25,345 bases of DNA, from contig CAZSHG010000038.1 in the NCBI GenBank assembly GCA_964606695.1, positions 1 to 25,345 of the forward strand. The letters are read 5' to 3'. Source of the DNA: CAZSHG01 sp964606695 [NCBI: uncultured bacterium]. GTDB taxonomy: Bacteria; UBP14; UBA6098. The notes under the pieces were generated by a model. That model had not been told where the DNA came from. It worked only from the letters and a program-made list of their open reading frames with translations, and did not search any database. Numbering within the stretch: the first letter of the stretch is position 1; each line of letters starts with the position of its first letter. The position numbers were made by a program, and so were the translations under genes. Of the stretch, positions 1 through 6,289 are shown one piece after another.

Positions 1-213
1 TGCCCGACGCGGCAATCTTTCCGATGACAATGAGATTGCCGCGCTCCCTGCGGTCGCTCGCAATGACGGTGTTTCGGAATTCATCTGGCGTCCCGCCGCA
101 TGTCGGCGATTTCGTCAGCGGCTGGAAATTATGCACACGACGCGGAGCGTCGGAAGAACGTTCCTACGGAGGACCGTAGGAACGAGGAGAACGAGGAGAT
201 AACTGGATTCCCG
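1..213. repeat. Mosaic of dispersed intergenic palindromes
   Basis: No gene is visible before position 287. Three inverted repeats can be read directly. An 11-bp perfect pair lies at 8-18 and 33-43 (core GCGGCAATCT / AGATTGCCGC). A 6-bp stem CGACGC / GCGTCG lies at 138-143 and 147-152. An 11-bp perfect pair, CGTTCCTACGG / CCGTAGGAACG, lies at 159-169 and 174-184. A 9-bp tandem (GAACGAGGA twice) follows at 180-197. The 14-mer GGCGTCCCGCCGCA at 87-100 recurs at 5074-5087 inside another intergenic repeat. Text of the type GAGATTGCCGCGC...CTCGCAATGAC resembles dispersed intergenic repeats seen in many bacterial genomes. I infer non-coding repeat sequence; whether it is mobile cannot be judged from one window. 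Confidence 0.7.
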
Positions 214-251
214 TTTGCACAGGAATGACAAATTTGCACGGGAATGACAAA
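214..251. repeat. 19-bp tandem direct repeat, two copies
   Basis: TTTGCACAGGAATGACAAA (214-232) is followed with no gap by TTTGCACGGGAATGACAAA (233-251). The two differ at one base. The pair sits 23 bp upstream of the ribosome-binding site of the XRE-type gene. It could be a binding site, but the AGGAATGACAA text also resembles dispersed intergenic repeats. Confidence 0.7.
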
Positions 252-286
252 CGAGTGAAATTATATCTGAAATTAAGGAGGTAATT

Positions 287-655
287 ATGGTATTTCACGG
301 AAGATATAAGTCGCGGGAGGCGAAAAAGGCCGCCGAGAAGGCTCGAAAGGAGAAGCGCAAGAAGTTGCGGGCGGAGGCGCGTAAGAAGCGTGAATTGAAA
401 GCGCAGTCTCTTATCGGCAATTTGCGAGCGGTTATGGGCAACGCCGGGCTGAAACAGATCGAGATATCTGATTTTTCAGGGGTCAGCGCAGGGACTCTGG
501 TGCGGATCGAGAAGAAGCGGCATATCAGTATACAGTTGTCCACCTTTGTCGCGATTGCGAATGCGTGCGGGTATGATGTCCAACTAGTCGAAAAGGACGA
601 CAAAACCGATGAGTTCAGCGAATACCGAACGTTTCGGCGTGGCGATATCGAGTGA
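287..655 (+). CDS. Small XRE-family helix-turn-helix protein with a basic N-terminal tail
   Basis: A 122-residue predicted DNA-binding protein. Residues 1-40 are an extremely basic Lys/Arg/Glu/Ala helix rich in KK and RK pairs. Residues about 42-102 look like an XRE/Cro-type helix-turn-helix: IGNLRAVMGNAGLKQIEIS, then FSGVSAGTLVRIEKKRHIS, then LSTFVAIANACGYDVQLV. The start is supported by AAGGAGGT at 275-282, four bases before the ATG. XRE proteins of this size are usually repressors or antitoxins, but no toxin gene adjoins it, so the target is unknown. It stands alone between a repeat mosaic and a 21-bp-period array that begins 38 bp after its stop. The basic tail is unusual for the family and may add non-specific DNA or RNA binding. 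Confidence 0.8.
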   Translation: MVFHGRYKSREAKKAAEKARKEKRKKLRAEARKKRELKAQSLIGNLRAVMGNAGLKQIEISDFSGVSAGTLVRIEKKRHISIQLSTFVAIANACGYDVQLVEKDDKTDEFSEYRTFRRGDIE

Positions 656-665
656 GAATCGCCGT

Positions 666-692
666 AAAAATCCCCTGCGAGGGTCTTTTTTA
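666..692 (+). terminator. Weak candidate terminator after the XRE gene
   Basis: CCC and GGG can pair around a CTGCGA loop, flanked by A-rich sequence on the left and a TTTTTT run on the right. The stem is short and interrupted, so this is only a possible intrinsic terminator. Confidence 0.3.
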
Positions 693-1042
693 TTCAAGGG
701 ATAATAAATAATATTCAAGAAATGATAACTATTTTTTAAGGAATAATAATCTATGTTTTGAGGATAATAATTAATGTTTATGATAATATAATTAATTTTC
801 AAAAGATAATTATAATATTTCAGGGGATTATTATTGGAATTTAAGGGAATTTATTCTTTATTTCAGGGATGATTATTTAGCTTTAAGGGATAGTATTTCA
901 AGTTCAAGAGATGATAATCCATTCCGGGGAGAAGGTGTTCACGAAGCGCGAAAAATCTATGCCGGAGAGTGAAAATACGTTCCCGCAGGACGAGAAAGTA
1001 TTGCAGTTGGGCGGGTAATCGTTAATCAAGTTTGTGAAGTAG
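693..1042. repeat. 21-bp-period degenerate tandem array, about 16 units
   Basis: Units of exactly 21 bp start at 693, 714, 735, 756, 777, 798, 819, 840, 861, 882 and 903. They share the start TTYAAGGGATAATAA with about 50-80 percent identity. A more GC-rich block keeps the same period with units at 917, 938, 959, 980, 1001 and 1022, whose last nine bases resemble GAGAAAGTG. The register shifts by 14 bp between blocks. Read on the minus strand the period gives seven-residue repeats (IIYYPLN, IDYYSLK, INYYPQN; NTFSSCG, NVFSLSG), but stops interrupt the middle units, so it is not an intact gene. It fills the interval between the XRE gene and the 3' end of rarD. No other gene is seen there. Confidence 0.85.
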
Positions 1043-1064
1043 GTCGAAGCCGGTGGGACAGTTT

Positions 1065-1967
1065 TCATCCCGCCGCTTTCAATGTCCCGCGACGTCGCGC
1101 TTTGCCATCGCGCAGGTTGGATATCGTGAATATCGCCAACGCTACCCATATAAGGCCAAAGGCTACAGCATGCGTCGCGCCGAAGGGTTCATTATACAGA
1201 AAAACGCCCACCAGCAACTGCCCGGTCGGCGCGATATATTGCACGAAACCCAGTGTCGAGTAGTCGATTTGTCTCGCGCCATAAGCGAAGAGCAACAGCG
1301 GCACCGCGGTTACAAGCCCGGCTCCCGCCAACAGCAGTGTCGTCGTCAAATCGCCGGTCGCAAAGTGGCCGCCGCCAATAGTGACCATCCCGACAATGTA
1401 GCCCAAAAAGAAGGGTGTCAGTATGGACATGTCGTAAAACAGTCCCGTCGATGAGCCTGCCGGCGAAATTTTGCGTAGAAGCCCATAAGTGCAGAAAAAG
1501 GCCGCCAGCCCCAGGGCTATCCAGGGCGGCCTGCCATAGCTAAGCCCCAACACCACAACCCCCGCCAAAGCCAGCACAAAGGAAACTATCTGCACGCGTT
1601 TGAGTTTCTCTTTCAGGAATATCACGCCCATCAGGACGTTCACCAGCGGGTTGATGAAAAACCCCAAACTCGTCTCCACGATATGTTCCGTGTTTACCGC
1701 CCAGACATATAGTAGCCAGTTGCCGCCTATAAGCACCGCCGACGCCAGAAAAACGAACGCCGCCGGGAATCTGAACACGCGGCGGACATCACCCCACCTC
1801 CCCCGCACAAAGATGAAAACCACGACCACCACAAGCGACCAGACTATCCTGTGCGCCAGAATCTCCAGCGCCGGGATGTCGCGTAACATCTTCCAGTAAA
1901 TCGGCAGAATCGCCCATAACAGGAAGGAAACAACTGCCGCTAATGTGCCTTTGGTCGAGTCGGTCAT
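1065..1967 (-). CDS. rarD: RarD-type EamA/DMT-superfamily permease
   Basis: A 300-residue inner-membrane protein with about ten hydrophobic helices, the full length expected for RarD of the drug/metabolite transporter superfamily. The N-terminal stretch with FLLWAILPIYWKML, then IPALEILAHRIVWSL, is the characteristic RarD start. A second EamA half follows with YIAPTGQLLVGVFLYNEP near residue 245. E. coli RarD was named from a chloramphenicol-sensitivity phenotype; the true substrate of most members is unknown. The ATG at 1967 has no clear Shine-Dalgarno sequence. The gene lies 206 nt downstream of tldE on the same strand, separated by two structured hairpins, so it may be read through from tldD or have its own promoter. 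The last part of the gene borders a 21-bp repeat array. Confidence 0.88.
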   Translation of the reverse strand: MTDSTKGTLAAVVSFLLWAILPIYWKMLRDIPALEILAHRIVWSLVVVVVFIFVRGRWGDVRRVFRFPAAFVFLASAVLIGGNWLLYVWAVNTEHIVETSLGFFINPLVNVLMGVIFLKEKLKRVQIVSFVLALAGVVVLGLSYGRPPWIALGLAAFFCTYGLLRKISPAGSSTGLFYDMSILTPFFLGYIVGMVTIGGGHFATGDLTTTLLLAGAGLVTAVPLLLFAYGARQIDYSTLGFVQYIAPTGQLLVGVFLYNEPFGATHAVAFGLIWVALAIFTISNLRDGKARRRGTLKAAG

Positions 1968-1992
1968 GGTAGAACGGTGATATTAAGGATAA

Positions 1993-2151
1993 GGGCGGCT
2001 GGCGCGATACGTGCTTTACAATGGAAAGCCGCAAATAGTCTATGAGCGTAGCACGTAGCGTGACAGCCGCCCGTCTTCGGCTGGCGCGGTTCTTGCCTGA
2101 TGGAAGTTATGGAAAATGCCTTAAGAAGAATAGCAAGAACCGTGACAGCCG
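1993..2151. repeat. Two tandem imperfect hairpins with shared basal stems
   Basis: Hairpin 1 pairs 1993-2015 with 2050-2072 (20 of 23 positions by complementarity). Hairpin 2 pairs 2078-2096 with 2133-2151 (17 of 19). Both have the same basal arms, GGCTGGCGCG on the left and CGTGACAGCC on the right, with the same G/A and G/T non-canonical positions. The apical 8 bp differ between copies (TACGTGCT versus GTTCTTGC), yet each pairs perfectly with its own partner. They lie between the tldE stop and the rarD start. Possible roles are an RNA stem array, an attenuator or end-stabiliser in the tldDE-rarD transcript, or a REP-like repeat. The right arm of hairpin 1 can also pair with the left arm of hairpin 2 (CAGCCG/CGGCTG). 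Confidence 0.75.
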
Positions 2152-2173
2152 TTTCGCAGTGGCCAACGCCGAA

Positions 2174-3481
2174 TTAATTACCGGTGACCGACAGCGAGTC
2201 CACTCGTATGTATGGCGCGTGGAAACTGCCGTAAACGGTCTCCTGCTCGTCGCCCACCGCGGATATCTTTTTCAAATCCTGGTAGATATTGCCGGAGATG
2301 GTGCCGTCTTTGACTCGTCCAACAAGCTCGCCGTTCTCGATCTTGAAAACCGCGGCGAAGGGGTTCGAGAAGGTGCCGGAGATGATATTCCCCTGCCCCA
2401 TTCCGAGCACGCCATCGACCAGGATGCCATTGTCGATATCGGAGATCATGTCGGCCTTGCTGACCGCTCCTTTTTCAACGGACATATTGGAACCGCCCGG
2501 TGTCGGCGGCGAGAAGATGCCTCTATCCGCGCAACCGTTGGATTCCCTGCCGGATTTGGCGGCGGTAGTCCTGTCGAACAGGAAGTTCTTGAACACGCCC
2601 TTTTCCACGATGGGAATCCTGCGCTTCGGCGTGCCCTCGTCGTCGAAGGGCGCACTGCCTATACCGCCGGGAAGCGTGCCGTCGTCGATGACCGTCAGAC
2701 TCTCGTCGAACAGTTTCTGGCCCTCTTTGCCCACCAACGGCGAGCTACCTGTATATACCGATCGCCCGTTGATAGCGGCGTTCAGTGGCAGGAGGATAAC
2801 CAGCGTCCCGCGCGGGCTGAACAGCACGGGCATACTCCCGGTCTCGATATCGATTAGATTGTCTGCCAGCTCCATCTTCTGCGTGAAGGGGCCGGTAATC
2901 TTCTTAATCTCGGTTTCCATGTCGGGCATCGATGTCGAAGCTGAACCGTCCCACAGGATGAAGACGTCGTTCTGCTTGACTCGATTGAGCGAACCGCTCC
3001 AGCTCAGCGCCGTCCGGTTATACCCGGCGTCGATACCGGAGGTGTTCGCCAGCTTGACGTCCAGGATAGAGCGCGTCGCGTCGAAATTCAAATCCGCGAT
3101 ATCGCGAAACTGCTCGCTGTGTTCGATGAACATCTTGCCGAACTCGATTATTTCGGGGATCGAAAGTGCGTCCAGCTTATCATCGAAGAGTTGCATGTCC
3201 TCATATTTCGAAGGTTCGGGGAAGGAGAGATCCACCTGCTCGCCGAATTTTGCGGTGGCGACGGCGTGATCGATCATCTCGTCGACTCCATTGGGATCGG
3301 TGGTCGCGGAAAAGCCCACGCGGCCATTCACGATGACGCGAAGGCAGTATCCCTCCTTCTGCACCACGCTTGATTTCTTGAGCTTCCAGCCCTCAAAACC
3401 GATTTCGGTCTTATGGGACTTCATGTAGAACACCTCGGCGGCGTCCACACGGCCTTTGACTTTGCTTAATATATTCTGCAT
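2174..3481 (-). CDS. pmbA: TldE/PmbA-family metalloprotease subunit
   Basis: A 435-residue protein of the TldD/PmbA (U62) family. TldE/PmbA pairs with TldD as a heterodimeric zinc protease acting in the cytoplasm on unfolded or peptide substrates such as microcin B17 precursor and the CcdA antitoxin in E. coli. It lacks the HExxxH zinc motif, as expected for the TldE partner, and has the family landmarks NGRVGFSATT (about residues 52-61) and a glycine-rich C-terminal domain with GSMPVLFSPRGT and VLGMGQGNIISGTFSNPF. Its ATG overlaps the tldD stop as TAATG at 3479-3483, and AGGAGGG lies eight bases upstream, so it is translationally coupled. No obvious small peptide substrate gene is visible next to the pair. 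Confidence 0.92.
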   Translation of the reverse strand: MQNILSKVKGRVDAAEVFYMKSHKTEIGFEGWKLKKSSVVQKEGYCLRVIVNGRVGFSATTDPNGVDEMIDHAVATAKFGEQVDLSFPEPSKYEDMQLFDDKLDALSIPEIIEFGKMFIEHSEQFRDIADLNFDATRSILDVKLANTSGIDAGYNRTALSWSGSLNRVKQNDVFILWDGSASTSMPDMETEIKKITGPFTQKMELADNLIDIETGSMPVLFSPRGTLVILLPLNAAINGRSVYTGSSPLVGKEGQKLFDESLTVIDDGTLPGGIGSAPFDDEGTPKRRIPIVEKGVFKNFLFDRTTAAKSGRESNGCADRGIFSPPTPGGSNMSVEKGAVSKADMISDIDNGILVDGVLGMGQGNIISGTFSNPFAAVFKIENGELVGRVKDGTISGNIYQDLKKISAVGDEQETVYGSFHAPYIRVDSLSVTGN

Positions 3482-4851
3482 TACTGTTGCCCTCCTATCA
3501 TAACATCTTTGATTCTGACATGTGGACTACCCATGCCAACGGGAGCCGCCTGACCGCCCTTGCCGCAGTTTCCTCCGCCGTTCGACCAGCGGAAATCATC
3601 ACCGATAGCTTCTATGTTTTTTAACGTCTGGAATAGATTGCCCTGAAGCACGGCGTCGCGAACCATCTCCTCGATCTTGCCGTTGCGGATCATAAATGCG
3701 TGGCCGGAACTGAAACTGAAATTCTCCATCATAGTCTGGCCGCCGTAAGCGTCGATGCAGTAAATACCCTCGTCGATGTCCGCGATCATGTCGTCGAAAG
3801 AGATGTCGCCGGGGGCGATAGCCGTGTTGGTCATGCGGATAATCGGCATATGCGAATAGCTCTGCGCGCGACTGTTGCCGGTGAGCGGTTCGTCCATCAT
3901 GCCGGCGGTCTCGCGGTTATGTAGCCTGCCGACCAGCACGCCTTCCTTCACCAGATAATTCTTCCGCGCCGGAACGCCCTCGTCGTCGATCATAATCGTG
4001 CCGCGAATGTCTGGTTTGACAGTCCCGTCCTCGTAGATATTCAATTCATCTGGACCGAAACGCCTGCCCAGCTTCATCATTTCCCGCGCCTGCGGGTTTT
4101 CCACGATATGATCGGACTCCGAAAGATGCCCGAACGCCTCGTGAATGAAAACGCCCGCCAGTAGCGGATCGAGAACCACGGTGTATTTCCCGGCCTTGAC
4201 CTGATCGGCCTCCAGAAGATCGGTGGCCAGTTGTGCCACACGTTTCACCTTGTCGTCTTTACCGACCGCGACGCCGAATCCCTGCCGGCTCGACCACGAA
4301 TCGTGCGCCGACTGGACATTATCGCCGTCCTTGCCCATAGCTCGCGCGACCAGAACGACGTCCATCCGCTCGCGAAGGAAATACGTCCCCTCGGTGTTAA
4401 TGTAATGCGTCGTCGAAAAACCGTCGGAATACATGACGCTGTTGTCTATTATGCGATTATCGTGCGATCGAATCAGCGAATCGTAGCCCTTCACCAGCTC
4501 GACCTTCTCCTCCAGCGAATGTTCTCGTGGGTCATCCTCGATTTCCGCGCGGACGATCATCTCCACAGCTTCTACCGGCGCGAGTTTGATCTCCTCTTCC
4601 GGCTCGATAGCTTTACTGCTCGCCACCGCCTCACGGACTCTGTCGTTCAGGCCTTCGAGCGAATTAAAGGTCGCGAAACCCCATCCGCCGCCGGGCACCA
4701 GCGCTCGAACGCATCCGCCGACGTCGTTGGCGACGGTGATCTTGTCCGTCTCGCCGCGACGATAGACAAGGCTGGAAAACTCCTTGTCCTGCACTCGAAT
4801 CTCGACATAGCCCTCGGCCGCTTTGAGCGCCTCGGCTAATCTGTCTTTCAT
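3481..4851 (-). CDS. tldD: TldD zinc metalloprotease subunit
   Basis: A 456-residue TldD, the catalytic subunit of the TldD/TldE protease. The zinc motif HEAFGH sits at residues 237-242, and the C-terminal NCGKGGQ (Cys429) carries the conserved cysteine that serves as a third metal ligand in the family. An upstream ATG at 4917 exists in frame, but I start at 4851 because GGAGGT lies four bases before that ATG and the homologous N-terminus begins there; the extra 22 residues would also run into the predicted promoter. The gene is first in a tldD-tldE unit. Its promoter overlaps a 14-bp palindrome, suggesting repression by an unlinked dimeric regulator. All landmark residues are present, so I expect an active enzyme. 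Confidence 0.93.
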   Translation of the reverse strand: MKDRLAEALKAAEGYVEIRVQDKEFSSLVYRRGETDKITVANDVGGCVRALVPGGGWGFATFNSLEGLNDRVREAVASSKAIEPEEEIKLAPVEAVEMIVRAEIEDDPREHSLEEKVELVKGYDSLIRSHDNRIIDNSVMYSDGFSTTHYINTEGTYFLRERMDVVLVARAMGKDGDNVQSAHDSWSSRQGFGVAVGKDDKVKRVAQLATDLLEADQVKAGKYTVVLDPLLAGVFIHEAFGHLSESDHIVENPQAREMMKLGRRFGPDELNIYEDGTVKPDIRGTIMIDDEGVPARKNYLVKEGVLVGRLHNRETAGMMDEPLTGNSRAQSYSHMPIIRMTNTAIAPGDISFDDMIADIDEGIYCIDAYGGQTMMENFSFSSGHAFMIRNGKIEEMVRDAVLQGNLFQTLKNIEAIGDDFRWSNGGGNCGKGGQAAPVGMGSPHVRIKDVMIGGQQ

Positions 4852-4888
4852 TTTACCTCCATAGTTAGTTCTCATAATTTCATAATAA

Positions 4889-4917
4889 AATATAAATGTA
4901 TATGACCGCGCGGTCAA
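4889..4917 (-). promoter_or_regulatory. Predicted tldD promoter overlapped by a palindromic operator
   Basis: On the minus strand TTGACC (4917-4912), a 17-bp spacer and TATATT (4894-4889) form a good sigma-70-type promoter, placing the start about 30 nt upstream of the tldD ATG. The perfect 14-bp palindrome TGACCGCGCGGTCA at 4903-4916 covers most of the -35 and the first half of the spacer. This arrangement is typical of a repressor operator; the GACCG...CGGTC symmetry resembles sites of TetR-type dimers. No matching regulator is in the window. Confidence 0.6.
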
Positions 4918-5027
4918 GTCCTTAAATTAAAAAGGGCACTCTACTCAAATCGCCTTTTGTATTTATCATCCTCGACTCCAATTTGCAATACAGAAGGGCG
5001 ACTTCCTAAGGCATCCATTTATTATCC

Positions 5028-5158
5028 TGTCATTTCGAGCGTAGCGAGAAATCTTCATGAAATTAATAGGTGCGGCGTCCCGCCGCACATCGAGCGAGAC
5101 GTTCGATCTTTTAGTTTAAAATAGGAGATTTCTCTTCGCCCCACTCATCGAAATGACA
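5028..5158. repeat. MITE-like inverted-repeat element
   Basis: The left end TGTCATTTCGAGCG...TAGCGAGAAATCT (5028-5054) is matched by the reverse complement of the right end AGATTTCTCTTCG...CGAAATGACA (5126-5158), with a few extra bases on the right. The inside holds a perfect hairpin, GTGCGGCG-TCC-CGCCGCAC (5070-5088). The 14-mer GGCGTCCCGCCGCA inside it is shared with 87-100. There is no open reading frame. GTCATTTCGAGCG...GAGAAATCT palindromes are a commonly seen dispersed intergenic type in bacterial genomes. The rest of the 4852-5221 gap holds the tldD promoter, unassigned AT-rich sequence at 4918-5027 and a terminator. Confidence 0.75.
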
Positions 5159-5172
5159 ATGTAATTCCCAAA

Positions 5173-5198
5173 AAAGGGCGGCTGAATCGCCGCCCTTT
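5173..5198 (-). terminator. Rho-independent terminator of the exported-protein gene
   Basis: A perfect 10-bp stem, AAAGGGCGGC / GCCGCCCTTT with a six-base loop, lies 23 bp past the stop of the minus-strand gene ending at 5222. On that strand the stem runs into TTTTTT before GGG, the classic intrinsic form. Confidence 0.85.
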
Positions 5199-5221
5199 CG
5201 CGTTCAGTGTCGCGGAATCGT

Positions 5222-6163
5222 TTATTTGATGAGATATACCCGCGTGGTTTTAGTAAGCCCGTTGTGGCTTACTCTGGCCATGTAGGTTCCAGTAGGCATG
5301 TTCTCGCCGGATTCGTCCGTGCCGTCCCAGATGCCGGAGCCGTCCAGAATTCTGACGAGGCGACCGTTCATGTCGAGAATCTCTATTCCACCAGGAGCTT
5401 CGATTCGGCAGGATGCGTTGAATGGATTCGGCGAAACGTGAATCTCGAAATCGCCGGGTGTGGCGGTTTTTTCGTCCACGGCAGTCGCCGGTAGGTCGAT
5501 ATCGACGCCGGAATCGCTGACTCCCCCGCCGCCTACAATTATCATCGAGCCGAAAGCTCCCTCGGCGTATGCATAGGACTCGTCCGGGTCGAGAACGCCA
5601 TCGGCGTCCAGGTCCTCGAAAGCCTGTATGCGTTTCGGGCCGGAGGGCAGGTCATTGAGCATATAGAGCGTATCGCCTATGTAGTGCGTCGATTCCAGCA
5701 CGGGAATGGAGTCGGTGAACTCGGCGTAAACGTCCCACACGTTGATATAGATTGTCGAGGGATCGCCCGTGTAGTGAATCACGCCCGCGACGTCGGCGGC
5801 GGCTTCGAGAGTTATATCCGCACCTGTCGCCGAATCGCCGGAGAGAACCACCGGATCGGGATGCACGCCCGCGGGGCTTCCGCTGGACGGTATAGGCGGC
5901 ACGCCGATGCCCATGAATGCCACGGCGTAGTAGTTCACGCCGTCCACCAGAGATGTGTCGTTGATTTCGTAGGGTCCGGGCGCGGACAACGAAGTTAGTG
6001 CCGTGAGTTCCTCCAGGACGATAGCTGTGTCACCCTCCGCAAGGCAGGCTACCAGAATCAGGCCGGTTTCGGATCCGGCGTAGGAAACCTCGCCACTCAC
6101 AACCCCAGCGAAGGAATAGCACGCTAAAAGCATCGAGATGATTAGAATAGTTTTTGTTTTCAT
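5222..6163 (-). CDS. Exported protein with C-terminal SPNPFN sorting domain
   Basis: A 313-residue exported protein of unknown function. Residues 1-19 form a signal peptide (MKTKTILIISMLLACYSFA) cleaved before GVVSG. The middle is beta-rich with repeated acidic turns, including DLDADGVLDPDE at 184-195, which resembles a calcium-binding DxDxDG loop. From SPNPFN at residue 244 to the terminal YLIK runs a C-terminal domain of the type IX sorting/FlgD-like class, with IEILDMNGRLV and TGTYMARV typical of that family. Such tails direct proteins through the outer membrane where a type IX system exists; none of its components is in this window. GGAGG lies four bases before the ATG. It ends at a strong terminator and is divergent from the transglutaminase gene. 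Confidence 0.85.
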   Translation of the reverse strand: MKTKTILIISMLLACYSFAGVVSGEVSYAGSETGLILVACLAEGDTAIVLEELTALTSLSAPGPYEINDTSLVDGVNYYAVAFMGIGVPPIPSSGSPAGVHPDPVVLSGDSATGADITLEAAADVAGVIHYTGDPSTIYINVWDVYAEFTDSIPVLESTHYIGDTLYMLNDLPSGPKRIQAFEDLDADGVLDPDESYAYAEGAFGSMIIVGGGGVSDSGVDIDLPATAVDEKTATPGDFEIHVSPNPFNASCRIEAPGGIEILDMNGRLVRILDGSGIWDGTDESGENMPTGTYMARVSHNGLTKTTRVYLIK

Positions 6164-6254
6164 ATTTCCTCCTTGTGTTTAGCGGAATTTAATCTTTATG
6201 CCGTTATCACGCAAGGACAAAATCGAAAATATCATATTACCCATATGATAAGTA

Positions 6255-6283
6255 TTGATATTGATAATTCAAATCACTATGTT
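6255..6283 (+). promoter_or_regulatory. Candidate promoter of the transglutaminase-ABC operon
   Basis: TTGATA (6255-6260), a 17-bp spacer and TATGTT (6278-6283) place the transcription start at about 6290, exactly where the chosen ATG begins. That would make a leaderless mRNA and fits the absence of a Shine-Dalgarno sequence there. Confidence 0.4.
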
Positions 6284-6289
6284 TATTTT

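Noticed and set aside
693-1042. The array as a CRISPR
   Set aside because: Units are contiguous 21-bp degenerate repeats with no unique spacers, and no cas gene is present.
1051-1075. An 8-bp stem at the rarD stop as an intrinsic terminator
   Set aside because: There is no following T-run on the minus strand.
904-1149. An 81-residue minus-strand reading frame with heptapeptides (NTFSSCG, NVFSLSG)
   Set aside because: It overlaps the 3' end of rarD, has no ribosome site, and the periodicity continues through stop codons in the neighbouring units.
1993-2151. The tandem hairpins as integron attC sites
   Set aside because: The conserved RYYYAAC / GTTRRRY ends are absent and no cassette genes or integrase are seen.
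2042-3269. Long plus-strand reading frames (271 and 326 codons) across the tldE region
   Set aside because: They are antisense shadows of tldE, which has clear family motifs and coupling to tldD.
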